NCBI GenBank assembly: GCA_937901895.1 | Contig: CALGTD010000142.1 | Location: forward strand, 1 to 7,647 | Reading direction: 5' to 3' | From: an uncultured Spartobacteria bacterium | GTDB taxonomy: Bacteria; Verrucomicrobiota; Verrucomicrobiia; Chthoniobacterales; JAATET01 | DNA length: 7,647 nt | Shown here: one piece after another, positions 1-6,139 of the stretch | How the letters are laid out: each line of letters starts with the position of its first letter | How positions within the stretch are numbered: the first letter of the stretch is position 1 | The notes under the pieces: model-generated | Seen by the model: only the letters and a program-made list of their open reading frames with translations | Database searches by the model: none | Told to the model about the DNA's origin: nothing | Program-made: the position numbers and the translations under genes

Positions 1-723
1 CGAGAGGAAATTCGCGTCGATCTCACCCGCCGTGGCGCGACTGATCAGCGTCTTGCCGCATCCGGGAGGGCCGTAAAGCAGCACCCCGCCGCCTGCTTTT
101 TTGCCATAAGCCTTGAAGAGATCCGGATTCTTCAGCGGATACAGGATTTTCATCCGGATCTCCTCCTTCACGGACTCCATCCCACCCACGTCCGAGAATT
201 TCACATCCGGCCGCTCCAGTTCGCCGTCGGTCGAAAATTTCCCCGTCGGCTCAGCCGTCGGAGGATCGTCGTCCACGGCCCATCCTTCGGAAGTCACCCG
301 TCCACGCGCGGGCTCGCCACGATCCGGCGCCTGCATGAAGAGATCCTGCTCCAGCGAGGGATCCTGGCGTCCTCCGGGAAGATTCAGGCTCTTCTCATAG
401 CAACTCCGCGCCTGTTCGCGCTGCCCCTCCGCCATGAGGAAGCGGCTCAACTGCAGCCACGCCGCGCCGTCGCTGGGAAACTGCGCGACGTGCGCCTCGA
501 GTCGAACCACGGCCTCGGACGTCCGGCCCGCCTGATGCAGGGCGCGGGCCAGTCCAAGCCTCGCCGACGCATTGTCCGGAGCCAGTTCGACCGCCTTTTG
601 GAAACTGGAGAGCGCCTCGTCCACGGCGAACTCCGCAAGACACGTCTCGGCAAAAAGAAGAAGAAGCGGCACATTGTCAGGCGACACGCGCACGGCCTCG
701 CGGAGGGAATCTAGCTGGGACAT
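1..723 (-). CDS. TPR-repeat AAA-family ATPase (partial, C-terminus beyond left edge)
   Basis: Seen: reading leftward from the ATG at 723-721, the frame stays open to base 1 and gives 241 residues. Residues 16-49, 50-83 and 84-117 are three consecutive 34-residue TPR units (pattern A/G near positions 8 and 20, closing Pro). Residues 118-170 form a Pro/Asp/Glu-rich linker. Residues 177-241 begin a classical AAA module: FSDVGG, then VKEEIR, then Walker A GPPGCGKT at 218-225. Known: proteins of the Cdc48/spastin/katanin-like AAA group use ATP hydrolysis to remodel or unfold protein partners, and TPRs bind partners. Inferred: a cytoplasmic remodelling ATPase whose TPRs recruit its substrate; the substrate cannot be named. 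No signal peptide or membrane segment is seen. Walker B, sensor and arginine-finger residues lie outside the window, so activity cannot be judged. The start is uncertain: no good Shine-Dalgarno precedes 723 and the frame remains open upstream. It is transcribed divergently from purN. Confidence 0.87.
   Translation of the reverse strand, partial: MSQLDSLREAVRVSPDNVPLLLLFAETCLAEFAVDEALSSFQKAVELAPDNASARLGLARALHQAGRTSEAVVRLEAHVAQFPSDGAAWLQLSRFLMAEGQREQARSCYEKSLNLPGGRQDPSLEQDLFMQAPDRGEPARGRVTSEGWAVDDDPPTAEPTGKFSTDGELERPDVKFSDVGGMESVKEEIRMKILYPLKNPDLFKAYGKKAGGGVLLYGPPGCGKTLISRATAGEIDANFLS
652..666. repeat. Short AAG/CTT trinucleotide tract inside the TPR-AAA gene
   Basis: The plus strand reads AAAAAGAAGAAGAAG, which includes four in-register AAG units at 655-666. 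On the coding (minus) strand this is four CTT leucine codons followed by TTT, giving residues 20-24 in the first TPR helix. The tract is AT-rich against a GC-rich background and the CTT codons are atypical for the neighbourhood. Unit changes would stay in frame. It is probably only a chance consequence of a leucine-rich helix. Confidence 0.4.
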
Positions 724-840
724 TTCGCGGTGGGGTTCGCCGGGAAGTCGAGCGGAGGGCAAACGGAAGATCAAGCAAACCCGAGCGTCGAACGTCGAGC
801 GCTTGCGCGCGGAGACGGGTCGTGCATGATCCTCCTCGCG
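724..840. promoter_or_regulatory. Divergent intergenic region between the TPR-AAA gene and purN
   Basis: This 117-base gap lies between the starts of two divergently oriented genes, so by position it should hold promoters for both. No convincing -10/-35 pair is recognisable on either strand. The octamer GTCGAGCG occurs twice, at 748-755 and 794-801, and the stretch 783-801 is rich in GTCGA/GCG words, but no clean dyad is present. A GGAG at 811-814 could serve an alternative purN start at 826. The regulatory role is inferred from gene layout only. Confidence 0.4.
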
Positions 841-1416
841 ATGAAACTTGGCGTGCTTGGCTCCGGAAAAGGCTCGAACTTCGCAGCAATCCTTCGCGCG
901 ATCCGGCAGGGCGATCTGGAGGCCGAGGTGGCCATCGTCGTGTCCGACAACCCCGGCGCCGGCATCCTCGATCTGGCGCGCGAGGCGAATATCCCGACGC
1001 ACTCGTTCGTCGAGCCCGCCTACCGCACGCGCCTGTCGCCATCGACCGAGGAGGAACTCGTCACGGTGCTCAGGGACTCGGGCGTCGACCTGGTCGTGCT
1101 CGCCGGCTACATGCGCGTCGTGAAGCAGCCACTGCTGGACGCATTTCCGCGACGGATCGTGAACATTCACCCGTCGCTGCTCCCGAACTTCCGCGGCCTC
1201 GAGGCATGGAAACAGGCACTCGCGGCGGGCGTCGACACGACGGGCTGCACGGTCCATTACGTCGATTCCGGCGTGGACACGGGCGAGATTCTCGCCCAGG
1301 CGGAGGTGCCGGTGTTTCCCGAAGACACGGCGGAAAATTTGCACGCGAGGATTCAGGAAGCAGAGCACCGGCTTTACCCGGCCGTCCTCCAGCGCCTCGT
1401 GCGGGAGATGCAATGA
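841..1416 (+). CDS. purN: Phosphoribosylglycinamide formyltransferase (GART)
   Basis: This enzyme transfers a formyl group from 10-formyltetrahydrofolate to glycinamide ribonucleotide (GAR), the third step of de novo purine synthesis, in the cytoplasm. Seen: 191 residues, close to the usual 190-215. The N-terminal phosphate/GAR-binding loop is GSGKGSN at residues 7-13. The catalytic triad expected from E. coli PurN (N106, H108, D144) appears as N108 and H110 in VNIHPSLLPNF and D146 in VDSGVDTGEI. The start at 841 aligns with the family N-terminus (MKLGVLGSG). An in-frame ATG at 826, with GGAG 11 bases upstream, would add only five residues (MILLA) and cannot be excluded. Its stop overlaps the helicase start (ATGA at 1413-1416). 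It is probably first in a run with the helicase and M50 protease genes; no other purine gene is in the window. Confidence 0.97.
   Translation: MKLGVLGSGKGSNFAAILRAIRQGDLEAEVAIVVSDNPGAGILDLAREANIPTHSFVEPAYRTRLSPSTEEELVTVLRDSGVDLVVLAGYMRVVKQPLLDAFPRRIVNIHPSLLPNFRGLEAWKQALAAGVDTTGCTVHYVDSGVDTGEILAQAEVPVFPEDTAENLHARIQEAEHRLYPAVLQRLVREMQ
1403..1407 (+). promoter_or_regulatory. Ribosome binding site for the helicase, inside purN
   Basis: GGGAG lies five bases before the ATG at 1413, within the last codons of purN. It is one of the clearer Shine-Dalgarno sequences in the window. With the ATGA stop-start overlap it fixes the helicase start and suggests translational coupling to purN. Confidence 0.55.
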
Positions 1417-3419
1417 GCCGCTTCCGCATCTTCGATCTGAACCCCGAGCAACAGCAGGCTGCCAAGCACACCGGCGGGCCGCTGCTCATTCTCGCCGGGG
1501 CGGGCACGGGCAAGACGCGCGTCATCACTGCTCGCATTGCATGGCTCGTGGCACAGGGGGCTGATCCTGCGTCAATCCTGGCGGTGACGTTCACGAACAA
1601 AGCCGCGAAGGAAATGAAGGAGCGCGTCGCCGGCATGGTCGACCCCGAGCAGGCAAAGCTCATCACGACCTCGACCTTTCACGCGCTGTGCGTGCGCATT
1701 CTCCGCGCCGACGCCCAGCACCTTGGCTACAAGACGAATTTTTCGATCTACGACGAGAGCGACACGAACGGCCTCGTGAAGAAGATCATCAACCGCACCG
1801 CCGCGCAGGACGAAAAACTCGACCCGGGCCTCGCGAAGAACCTGATCAGCAAGGCCAAGAACAACGGCTGGTCCGCACCGGAGGACGACGAGACGCTCGC
1901 CGGCGCCGTCTACCGCCGCTACGAGCAGGAGCTGCGGTCGCTGAATGCGATGGATTTCGACGATCTGCTCGTCAACGCCGTCAAGCTTCTCGGGAATTTT
2001 CCGGAGGTGCGGGAGAAATGGCGGATGCGCTACCGGCACCTGCTCGTCGACGAGTTTCAGGACACGAACCGCCTCCAGCTCGACCTCGTGTCGCTGCTGG
2101 CGGCCGGCGATCCCCCGGACGTCTGCGTGGTCGGCGACGACGACCAGAGCATCTACGGATGGCGCGGAGCGGAGGTTGCAAACATCCTCGAGTTCGAGCG
2201 GCATTTTCCGAACCCGACGATCATCAAGCTCGAGCAGAACTACCGCAGCACAAACGAAATTCTGCAGGCGGCGAACCGCGTGATCCGCAACAACGCGCAG
2301 CGGCGTGGAAAGAATCTCTGGAGCCCGCGCACCGGCGGCGATCCGGTGCACATCCTTGCCGTTCCGAACGAAAAGGAGGAGGCGGAGTTCATCGTCAACG
2401 AGCTGGCCGCCCGCCGCGATTCGGAAGGCGGGACGTGGGAGGACTACGCGATCCTCTACCGCATGAACATGCAGTCTCGGTGTTTCGAGGAGAACCTCCG
2501 GCGCATGCGCATTCCGTATCGCGTCGTCGGCGGCAAGAGCTTCTACGACCGCCGCGAGATCAAGGACCTCATGTCCTACATGGCCGTGCTGTTGAATCCG
2601 CAGGACGACGCGGCGCTGCTGCGAATCATCAACACGCCGCCGCGCGGAATCGGTGCGACCACCGTGGACATCGCACTCGAGCGAAGCACCCAGAATCACC
2701 GCAGCCTTTACGACGAGCTGACGAGTCCCGAGTTTCTCGACTACGTGACCCGTCGCGCCGCGGAGGCGATCTGCGCCTTCGCCGACACCATCGAAGCTGC
2801 GCGCATCCGGATTGCCACGCCCGGAGCGGACGCCGCGCAGATCATCGGGGAAATCCTCTCCGACTCCGGCTATTTCGACGATCTCAAGCGCTCGTGCAAA
2901 ACGATCGAGGAGGGCGACAAGCGCGAGATCAACGTCCGCGAACTGCTCGGAAGTCTCGCGGAATACCAAAAGCGCTCGCGCAAGGGCCTGCGGGGCTTCC
3001 TCGACGACATCTCGCTCGATCGCGAGCGCGAGGAAAAGGAGGACAACTCCCGTGGCGTGACCTTGATCACCCTGCACGCGGCGAAGGGGCTCGAGTTCCC
3101 GCACGTGTATCTGATCGGCGCGGAGGAGGGTCTCCTCCCGCATGAACGCTCGAAAATCGAGGGCACGCTCGACGAGGAGAGGCGGCTCTTCTACGTGGGC
3201 GTCACGCGCGCGATGCGCTCACTCACGATCACGCACTGCCGAAACCGGACGCGTTTCGGATCCGCGGTTCACTGCGAGCCCAGCCGCTTCCTCGCCGAGA
3301 TCGAAGGCGAGGGCGTGGAGCGGAAAAGTTTCGAGGACCTCATGAACGCGCCGGTGAGCGAGCAGCAGTTCGAGGATTCCTTCGCGCGACTGCGGGATTT
3401 GCTGAGCGAGGCGGGGTGA
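1413..3419 (+). CDS. UvrD/Rep/PcrA-family ATP-dependent 3'-5' DNA helicase
   Basis: A superfamily 1A helicase that uses ATP to translocate 3'-5' on single-stranded DNA, with family roles in repair, replication restart and removal of bound proteins. Seen: 668 residues with the full motif set: Q motif LNPEQ (9-13), Walker A AGAGTGKT (28-35), Ia TFTNKAAKEM (59-68), STFHAL (87-92), Walker B VDEFQDTN (212-219), motif III GDDDQSIYGWRGA (241-253), motif IV EQNYRST (274-280), motif V LHAAKGLEFP (554-563) and motif VI YVGVTRA (594-600). From memory, the central and 2B regions resemble both E. coli Rep (673 aa) and PcrA (SGYFDDLK near 485-492), so no symbol is assigned. Only about 40 residues follow the conserved PSRFL (623-627), so the extended C-terminal tail of UvrD and PcrA (about 720 aa) is absent, as in Rep. 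The start is set by the ATGA overlap with purN and the GGGAG site. The gene looks intact. Confidence 0.97.
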   Translation: MSRFRIFDLNPEQQQAAKHTGGPLLILAGAGTGKTRVITARIAWLVAQGADPASILAVTFTNKAAKEMKERVAGMVDPEQAKLITTSTFHALCVRILRADAQHLGYKTNFSIYDESDTNGLVKKIINRTAAQDEKLDPGLAKNLISKAKNNGWSAPEDDETLAGAVYRRYEQELRSLNAMDFDDLLVNAVKLLGNFPEVREKWRMRYRHLLVDEFQDTNRLQLDLVSLLAAGDPPDVCVVGDDDQSIYGWRGAEVANILEFERHFPNPTIIKLEQNYRSTNEILQAANRVIRNNAQRRGKNLWSPRTGGDPVHILAVPNEKEEAEFIVNELAARRDSEGGTWEDYAILYRMNMQSRCFEENLRRMRIPYRVVGGKSFYDRREIKDLMSYMAVLLNPQDDAALLRIINTPPRGIGATTVDIALERSTQNHRSLYDELTSPEFLDYVTRRAAEAICAFADTIEAARIRIATPGADAAQIIGEILSDSGYFDDLKRSCKTIEEGDKREINVRELLGSLAEYQKRSRKGLRGFLDDISLDREREEKEDNSRGVTLITLHAAKGLEFPHVYLIGAEEGLLPHERSKIEGTLDEERRLFYVGVTRAMRSLTITHCRNRTRFGSAVHCEPSRFLAEIEGEGVERKSFEDLMNAPVSEQQFEDSFARLRDLLSEAG

Positions 3420-3441
3420 GGCCGTGTAGAGTGCCCGCGGA

Positions 3442-4530
3442 ATGAACTGGTCCTTCCGCATATTCCGGGTCGCGGGCATCGACGTGAAGATTCACTTCAC
3501 GTTTCTGCTGCTGCTCGCATTCCTCGGACTGGACGCCTTCGGGAGCGGCGGATGGATCGCGGCGATCCTGCAGGTCGCGTTTGTCTCGCTGCTGTTTCTT
3601 TGCGTTCTGTTGCACGAGTTCGGCCACGCGTTTGCGGCGCGGGCTTATGGCATCCAGACGCCCGACATCATCCTGCTGCCGATCGGCGGTGTGGCGCGGC
3701 TTGCCCGGATGCCGTCGAATCCGGTGCAGGAATTCGTGATCGCGGTCGCAGGACCGATGGTGAACGTGGGGATCGCGCTTGGCCTGTGGCTGGCGCTCGG
3801 GATGCCGTCGCTGCTCGGCGCCACCCCTCAACCGGAAAGCGTCGCAGGGCTTCTCGCAGGCGAACTTCTTTGGGTGAACAAGATCCTTATCGGATTCAAC
3901 CTCATCCCCGCATTTCCGATGGATGGCGGCCGGGTTCTTCGCGCGATGCTTGCCCTGCGTCTGGGCCATGTCCGTGCCACGGCGATTGCGGCACGCGTCG
4001 GACAGGTGATTGCCGTCGGATTCCTGGTCGTGGGCGTCTTTGGAATCCCGGGTTACTACGAGCCGAGCTTCTTTCTCGTTTTCATCGCGATGTTCGTCTT
4101 CATGGGCGCCCGGCAGGAAGCCGAGTATGCGAAACTCCGCGCCGCGTTGGGGGGGCTGCTCGTGCGCGACGCAATGTTCACGCAATTCCGCTGGATGTAT
4201 GGCGACATGTCGATCGCGGAGGCATCCGCGCAGGCCGACCTCGAGACACAGCCGATCTTTCCAGTCACCGACGCGCAACTGCGGCTTGCGGGCATGGTCC
4301 TGCGGAATGATCTCCTCGGGCACGATGCCACCGCCGCCCAGCTTCCGCTGTCCACGATCGCAAAGCCGATTCCGTCTGTCTCCCCGGAGGCGACCTTCGA
4401 CGAAGCATTTCAGGTGATGCAGGAAACCGGCAGCGGGATCCTGCCGGTGGTGAATGCCGCCAACCAGGTCGTTGGGCTCGTGAGTCTGAACTTGATGAAC
4501 GACCGGGCGCGCATGGTGCGGCCCGCCTGA
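3442..4530 (+). CDS. Site-2 protease-type (M50) intramembrane zinc metalloprotease with two CBS domains
   Basis: Seen: 362 residues. The N-terminal 225 are strongly hydrophobic, with likely membrane segments near 17-33, 38-66, 94-120, 142-170, 179-201 and 208-223. HEFGH at 58-62 supplies two zinc-binding histidines and the catalytic glutamate (E59). NLIPAFPMDGG at 153-163 supplies the third zinc ligand, D161. A pair of CBS modules follows at about 236-292 and 300-355. Known: the SpoIVFB/MJ0392-like group of M50 proteases cuts transmembrane or membrane-proximal substrates, and CBS pairs often bind adenine nucleotides and regulate the linked enzyme. Inferred: a membrane protease gated by energy state; its substrate is unknown and no anti-sigma factor or other obvious target is encoded nearby. 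No PDZ domain is present, unlike RseP. The start is firm: an in-frame TAG lies at 3427-3429, 15 bases upstream, with no other start between. The 22-base gap after the helicase gene favours co-transcription. Shine-Dalgarno is weak. Confidence 0.95.
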   Translation: MNWSFRIFRVAGIDVKIHFTFLLLLAFLGLDAFGSGGWIAAILQVAFVSLLFLCVLLHEFGHAFAARAYGIQTPDIILLPIGGVARLARMPSNPVQEFVIAVAGPMVNVGIALGLWLALGMPSLLGATPQPESVAGLLAGELLWVNKILIGFNLIPAFPMDGGRVLRAMLALRLGHVRATAIAARVGQVIAVGFLVVGVFGIPGYYEPSFFLVFIAMFVFMGARQEAEYAKLRAALGGLLVRDAMFTQFRWMYGDMSIAEASAQADLETQPIFPVTDAQLRLAGMVLRNDLLGHDATAAQLPLSTIAKPIPSVSPEATFDEAFQVMQETGSGILPVVNAANQVVGLVSLNLMNDRARMVRPA

Positions 4531-4534
4531 TCGA

Positions 4535-4549
4535 GCCGAAGGTTTCGGC
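4535..4549. terminator. Small hairpin in the convergent gap, possible bidirectional terminator
   Basis: GCCGAA-GGT-TTCGGC forms a perfect 6-bp stem with a 3-base loop. It sits wholly within the 22 bases between the stop codons of the plus-strand protease (4530) and minus-strand membrane protein (4553). No T-tract follows on either strand, so it is not a canonical intrinsic terminator. Its location suggests a transcript-end or anti-readthrough role, but a stem this short could be chance. Confidence 0.35.
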
Positions 4550-4552
4550 GGA

Positions 4553-6139
4553 TCATTCGGCAGCGGCAAGGGGGCGGAATCCGGCATCCCACGCGGGCTT
4601 CCAAAACAGCAGCCGCTGTCCACGTTCCGTCCCAAAGTCGAACCGCTGCATTCCGGGCTCCGTCACCCGGATCTCCTGTTCGACGACGCCATTTCGCAGA
4701 ATCACATACTCCCCGGCGACGGCGACATTCGCCCGTTCCACCCAGATTCCATTTTCCCAGGACGGCTTCAGCACCCTGCCCGCCACCCGCAATCGACCCG
4801 CGCCGACGGGGAGGTAATGGTCCTTCATGAACTTGCGCATCGGCGGCGAAAAGCCGGTCCCGTCCGCCACGACGACCGCCGTCCCCGTTTCGGAAAGCCT
4901 CTGCGGGTCTTCGTCCTCGAGCCGGCCGCTCTCGATTCCGCGGGTTGTTGCGAGCACGTAGGCCAGATGCACCGGCCGGCGGCGGAACACGGTTTCCCCT
5001 TTCAGATCAAAGAGGAAGTCATCCGGCGCGGTGAGCTTCAGAGTCTCCTGCAGCAGTTCCCGCTGGTCGCGCATTCCGTCGCGCCACGGGGCGCCCTCGA
5101 GGATCTGGTGCGCCGTCAGAGCCACGCACAGTCCCGCCGGCAGCGCCACGCCGCACGGCCGCTGACGCTCCCAGGCCGCGACCCCCGCCATGACCAGCAG
5201 TGGATATGCGGGAAGATAGGTCTGTTTTTTGAGAGACGGGCTGAATCCCGCCACAAGCAGCGCGTAAAAGGCCGCCGAGAGGAAAACGGCCGCCGGCAAC
5301 CAGCCGGCCCGCGCAAACCGCGCTCCCAGAATCGCCGCAACGGGTGCCCCCGCGAAGAACCACACCATCCGCCAGCCGGCCGGCTCCGGCTGATTCACCT
5401 CCAGCAGGGCAAACGTCATCGCCGGCAACGCGCCTTTTACCGCGAACCAGCCAATGAAGCAGGCTGGAACGACAAGGAAGCCCGCCACCGCCGCCACGGC
5501 ACTCGACGCGATGCGGGCCGGCGTGAAATACGCGCGCATCGCGGGGGACACCGCCCACGCCGTCGCCCATCCCAAGCCCAAACCGCAAACGAGGAAGCTG
5601 GTCTTGATCGACGCCGCAAACGCGGCGCCAAGCACAAGCCCCGCGAGGAGGTAACCCCGCCAGCCGATGGCGCCGCCATCCTTTGTCAGGATGAGCAGCG
5701 CCAGGAAGAAAAGGACGGTCCACAACACGTCGGGCCGAAACTCCACCGACTTCAACGCCCAGTCCGCCAGTGCGAGCGTCAGCGCGACCGTCCAGAGCGC
5801 GACGGTCCGGCCATGAAGGCGGCTGACTAGCAGATACAGCAGGCCCAGCACCCCGAAGCTCAACGGGATCTCCGCGATCCGCGCCCACAGGACGACATCC
5901 GGCGTTTCGCCAAGCAGTCCGGCCAGCGGCATGAAAAACCACGCAAACAGCGGCGTGTGATTGTCGAACCGATCGAGATAGGGGATCTCGCCCTTCAACC
6001 AGCCATAGATCACATGCAAATGCTGCGGTTCGTCGGAATCCACGCCATGCCGCAGGACAAACCACAACCGCAGCACGAGAAGGACCGCGATGCAGACAAC
6101 GGCCGGACGTTCTCCTGCGGTGAAACGGGAACGCATCAT
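4553..6139 (-). CDS. Multispanning membrane protein, GT-C-type (GT39/PMT-like) glycosyltransferase candidate
   Basis: Seen: 528 residues read from the ATG at 6139. TM1 is near 12-29. A loop follows with the acidic motif DSDEPQHLH (34-42) and then RFDNHTPLFAWF (57-68). About ten further hydrophobic segments run to about residue 341. A C-terminal part of some 185 residues (about 345-528) has no membrane segment. Known: GT-C enzymes carry a catalytic or metal-binding Asp/Glu motif in the first outer loop and transfer sugars from polyprenyl-phosphate donors on the periplasmic side; many also have a soluble C-terminal domain. Inferred: D34, D36 and E37 are the candidate motif and the tail is periplasmic. 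Donor and acceptor cannot be told. The alternative is a GT-C-like membrane protein of other function. The start at 6139 makes an ATGA overlap with the upstream permease stop; a second ATG at 6136 is equally possible and neither has a clear Shine-Dalgarno. The open frame extends upstream to 6574, but that part overlaps the permease and is not credible coding. Confidence 0.8.
   Translation of the reverse strand: MMRSRFTAGERPAVVCIAVLLVLRLWFVLRHGVDSDEPQHLHVIYGWLKGEIPYLDRFDNHTPLFAWFFMPLAGLLGETPDVVLWARIAEIPLSFGVLGLLYLLVSRLHGRTVALWTVALTLALADWALKSVEFRPDVLWTVLFFLALLILTKDGGAIGWRGYLLAGLVLGAAFAASIKTSFLVCGLGLGWATAWAVSPAMRAYFTPARIASSAVAAVAGFLVVPACFIGWFAVKGALPAMTFALLEVNQPEPAGWRMVWFFAGAPVAAILGARFARAGWLPAAVFLSAAFYALLVAGFSPSLKKQTYLPAYPLLVMAGVAAWERQRPCGVALPAGLCVALTAHQILEGAPWRDGMRDQRELLQETLKLTAPDDFLFDLKGETVFRRRPVHLAYVLATTRGIESGRLEDEDPQRLSETGTAVVVADGTGFSPPMRKFMKDHYLPVGAGRLRVAGRVLKPSWENGIWVERANVAVAGEYVILRNGVVEQEIRVTEPGMQRFDFGTERGQRLLFWKPAWDAGFRPLAAAE

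Noticed and set aside
730..840. Longer purN start at 730
   Set aside because: The added 37 residues have no counterpart in the family and would consume the divergent promoter gap; the family N-terminus aligns at 841.
822..1412. Upstream extension of the helicase frame
   Set aside because: It overlaps purN out of frame with Arg/Gly/His-rich translation; the helicase begins at the ATGA junction with a Shine-Dalgarno site.
1572..3143. 523-residue open frame on the minus strand
   Set aside because: It lies wholly antisense to the helicase, whose motifs are complete. Composition is low-grade (Val/Arg/Asp/Ala-rich) with no recognisable domain, as expected from GC-rich codon bias.
1688..3145. 485-residue plus-strand open frame
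   Set aside because: It is a shifted frame of the helicase gene with Arg/Pro/Ala-rich, domain-free translation.
3340..4635. 431-residue minus-strand frame antisense to the M50 protease
   Set aside because: It is rich in Arg/His/Gln/Asp, has no domain, and spans the tails of two real genes plus the convergent gap. The protease on the other strand has an intact zinc site and CBS domains.
4817..5830. 337-residue plus-strand frame
   Set aside because: Antisense to the membrane glycosyltransferase candidate; the translation is a highly charged Arg/Pro/His string typical of the complement of membrane-protein codons.
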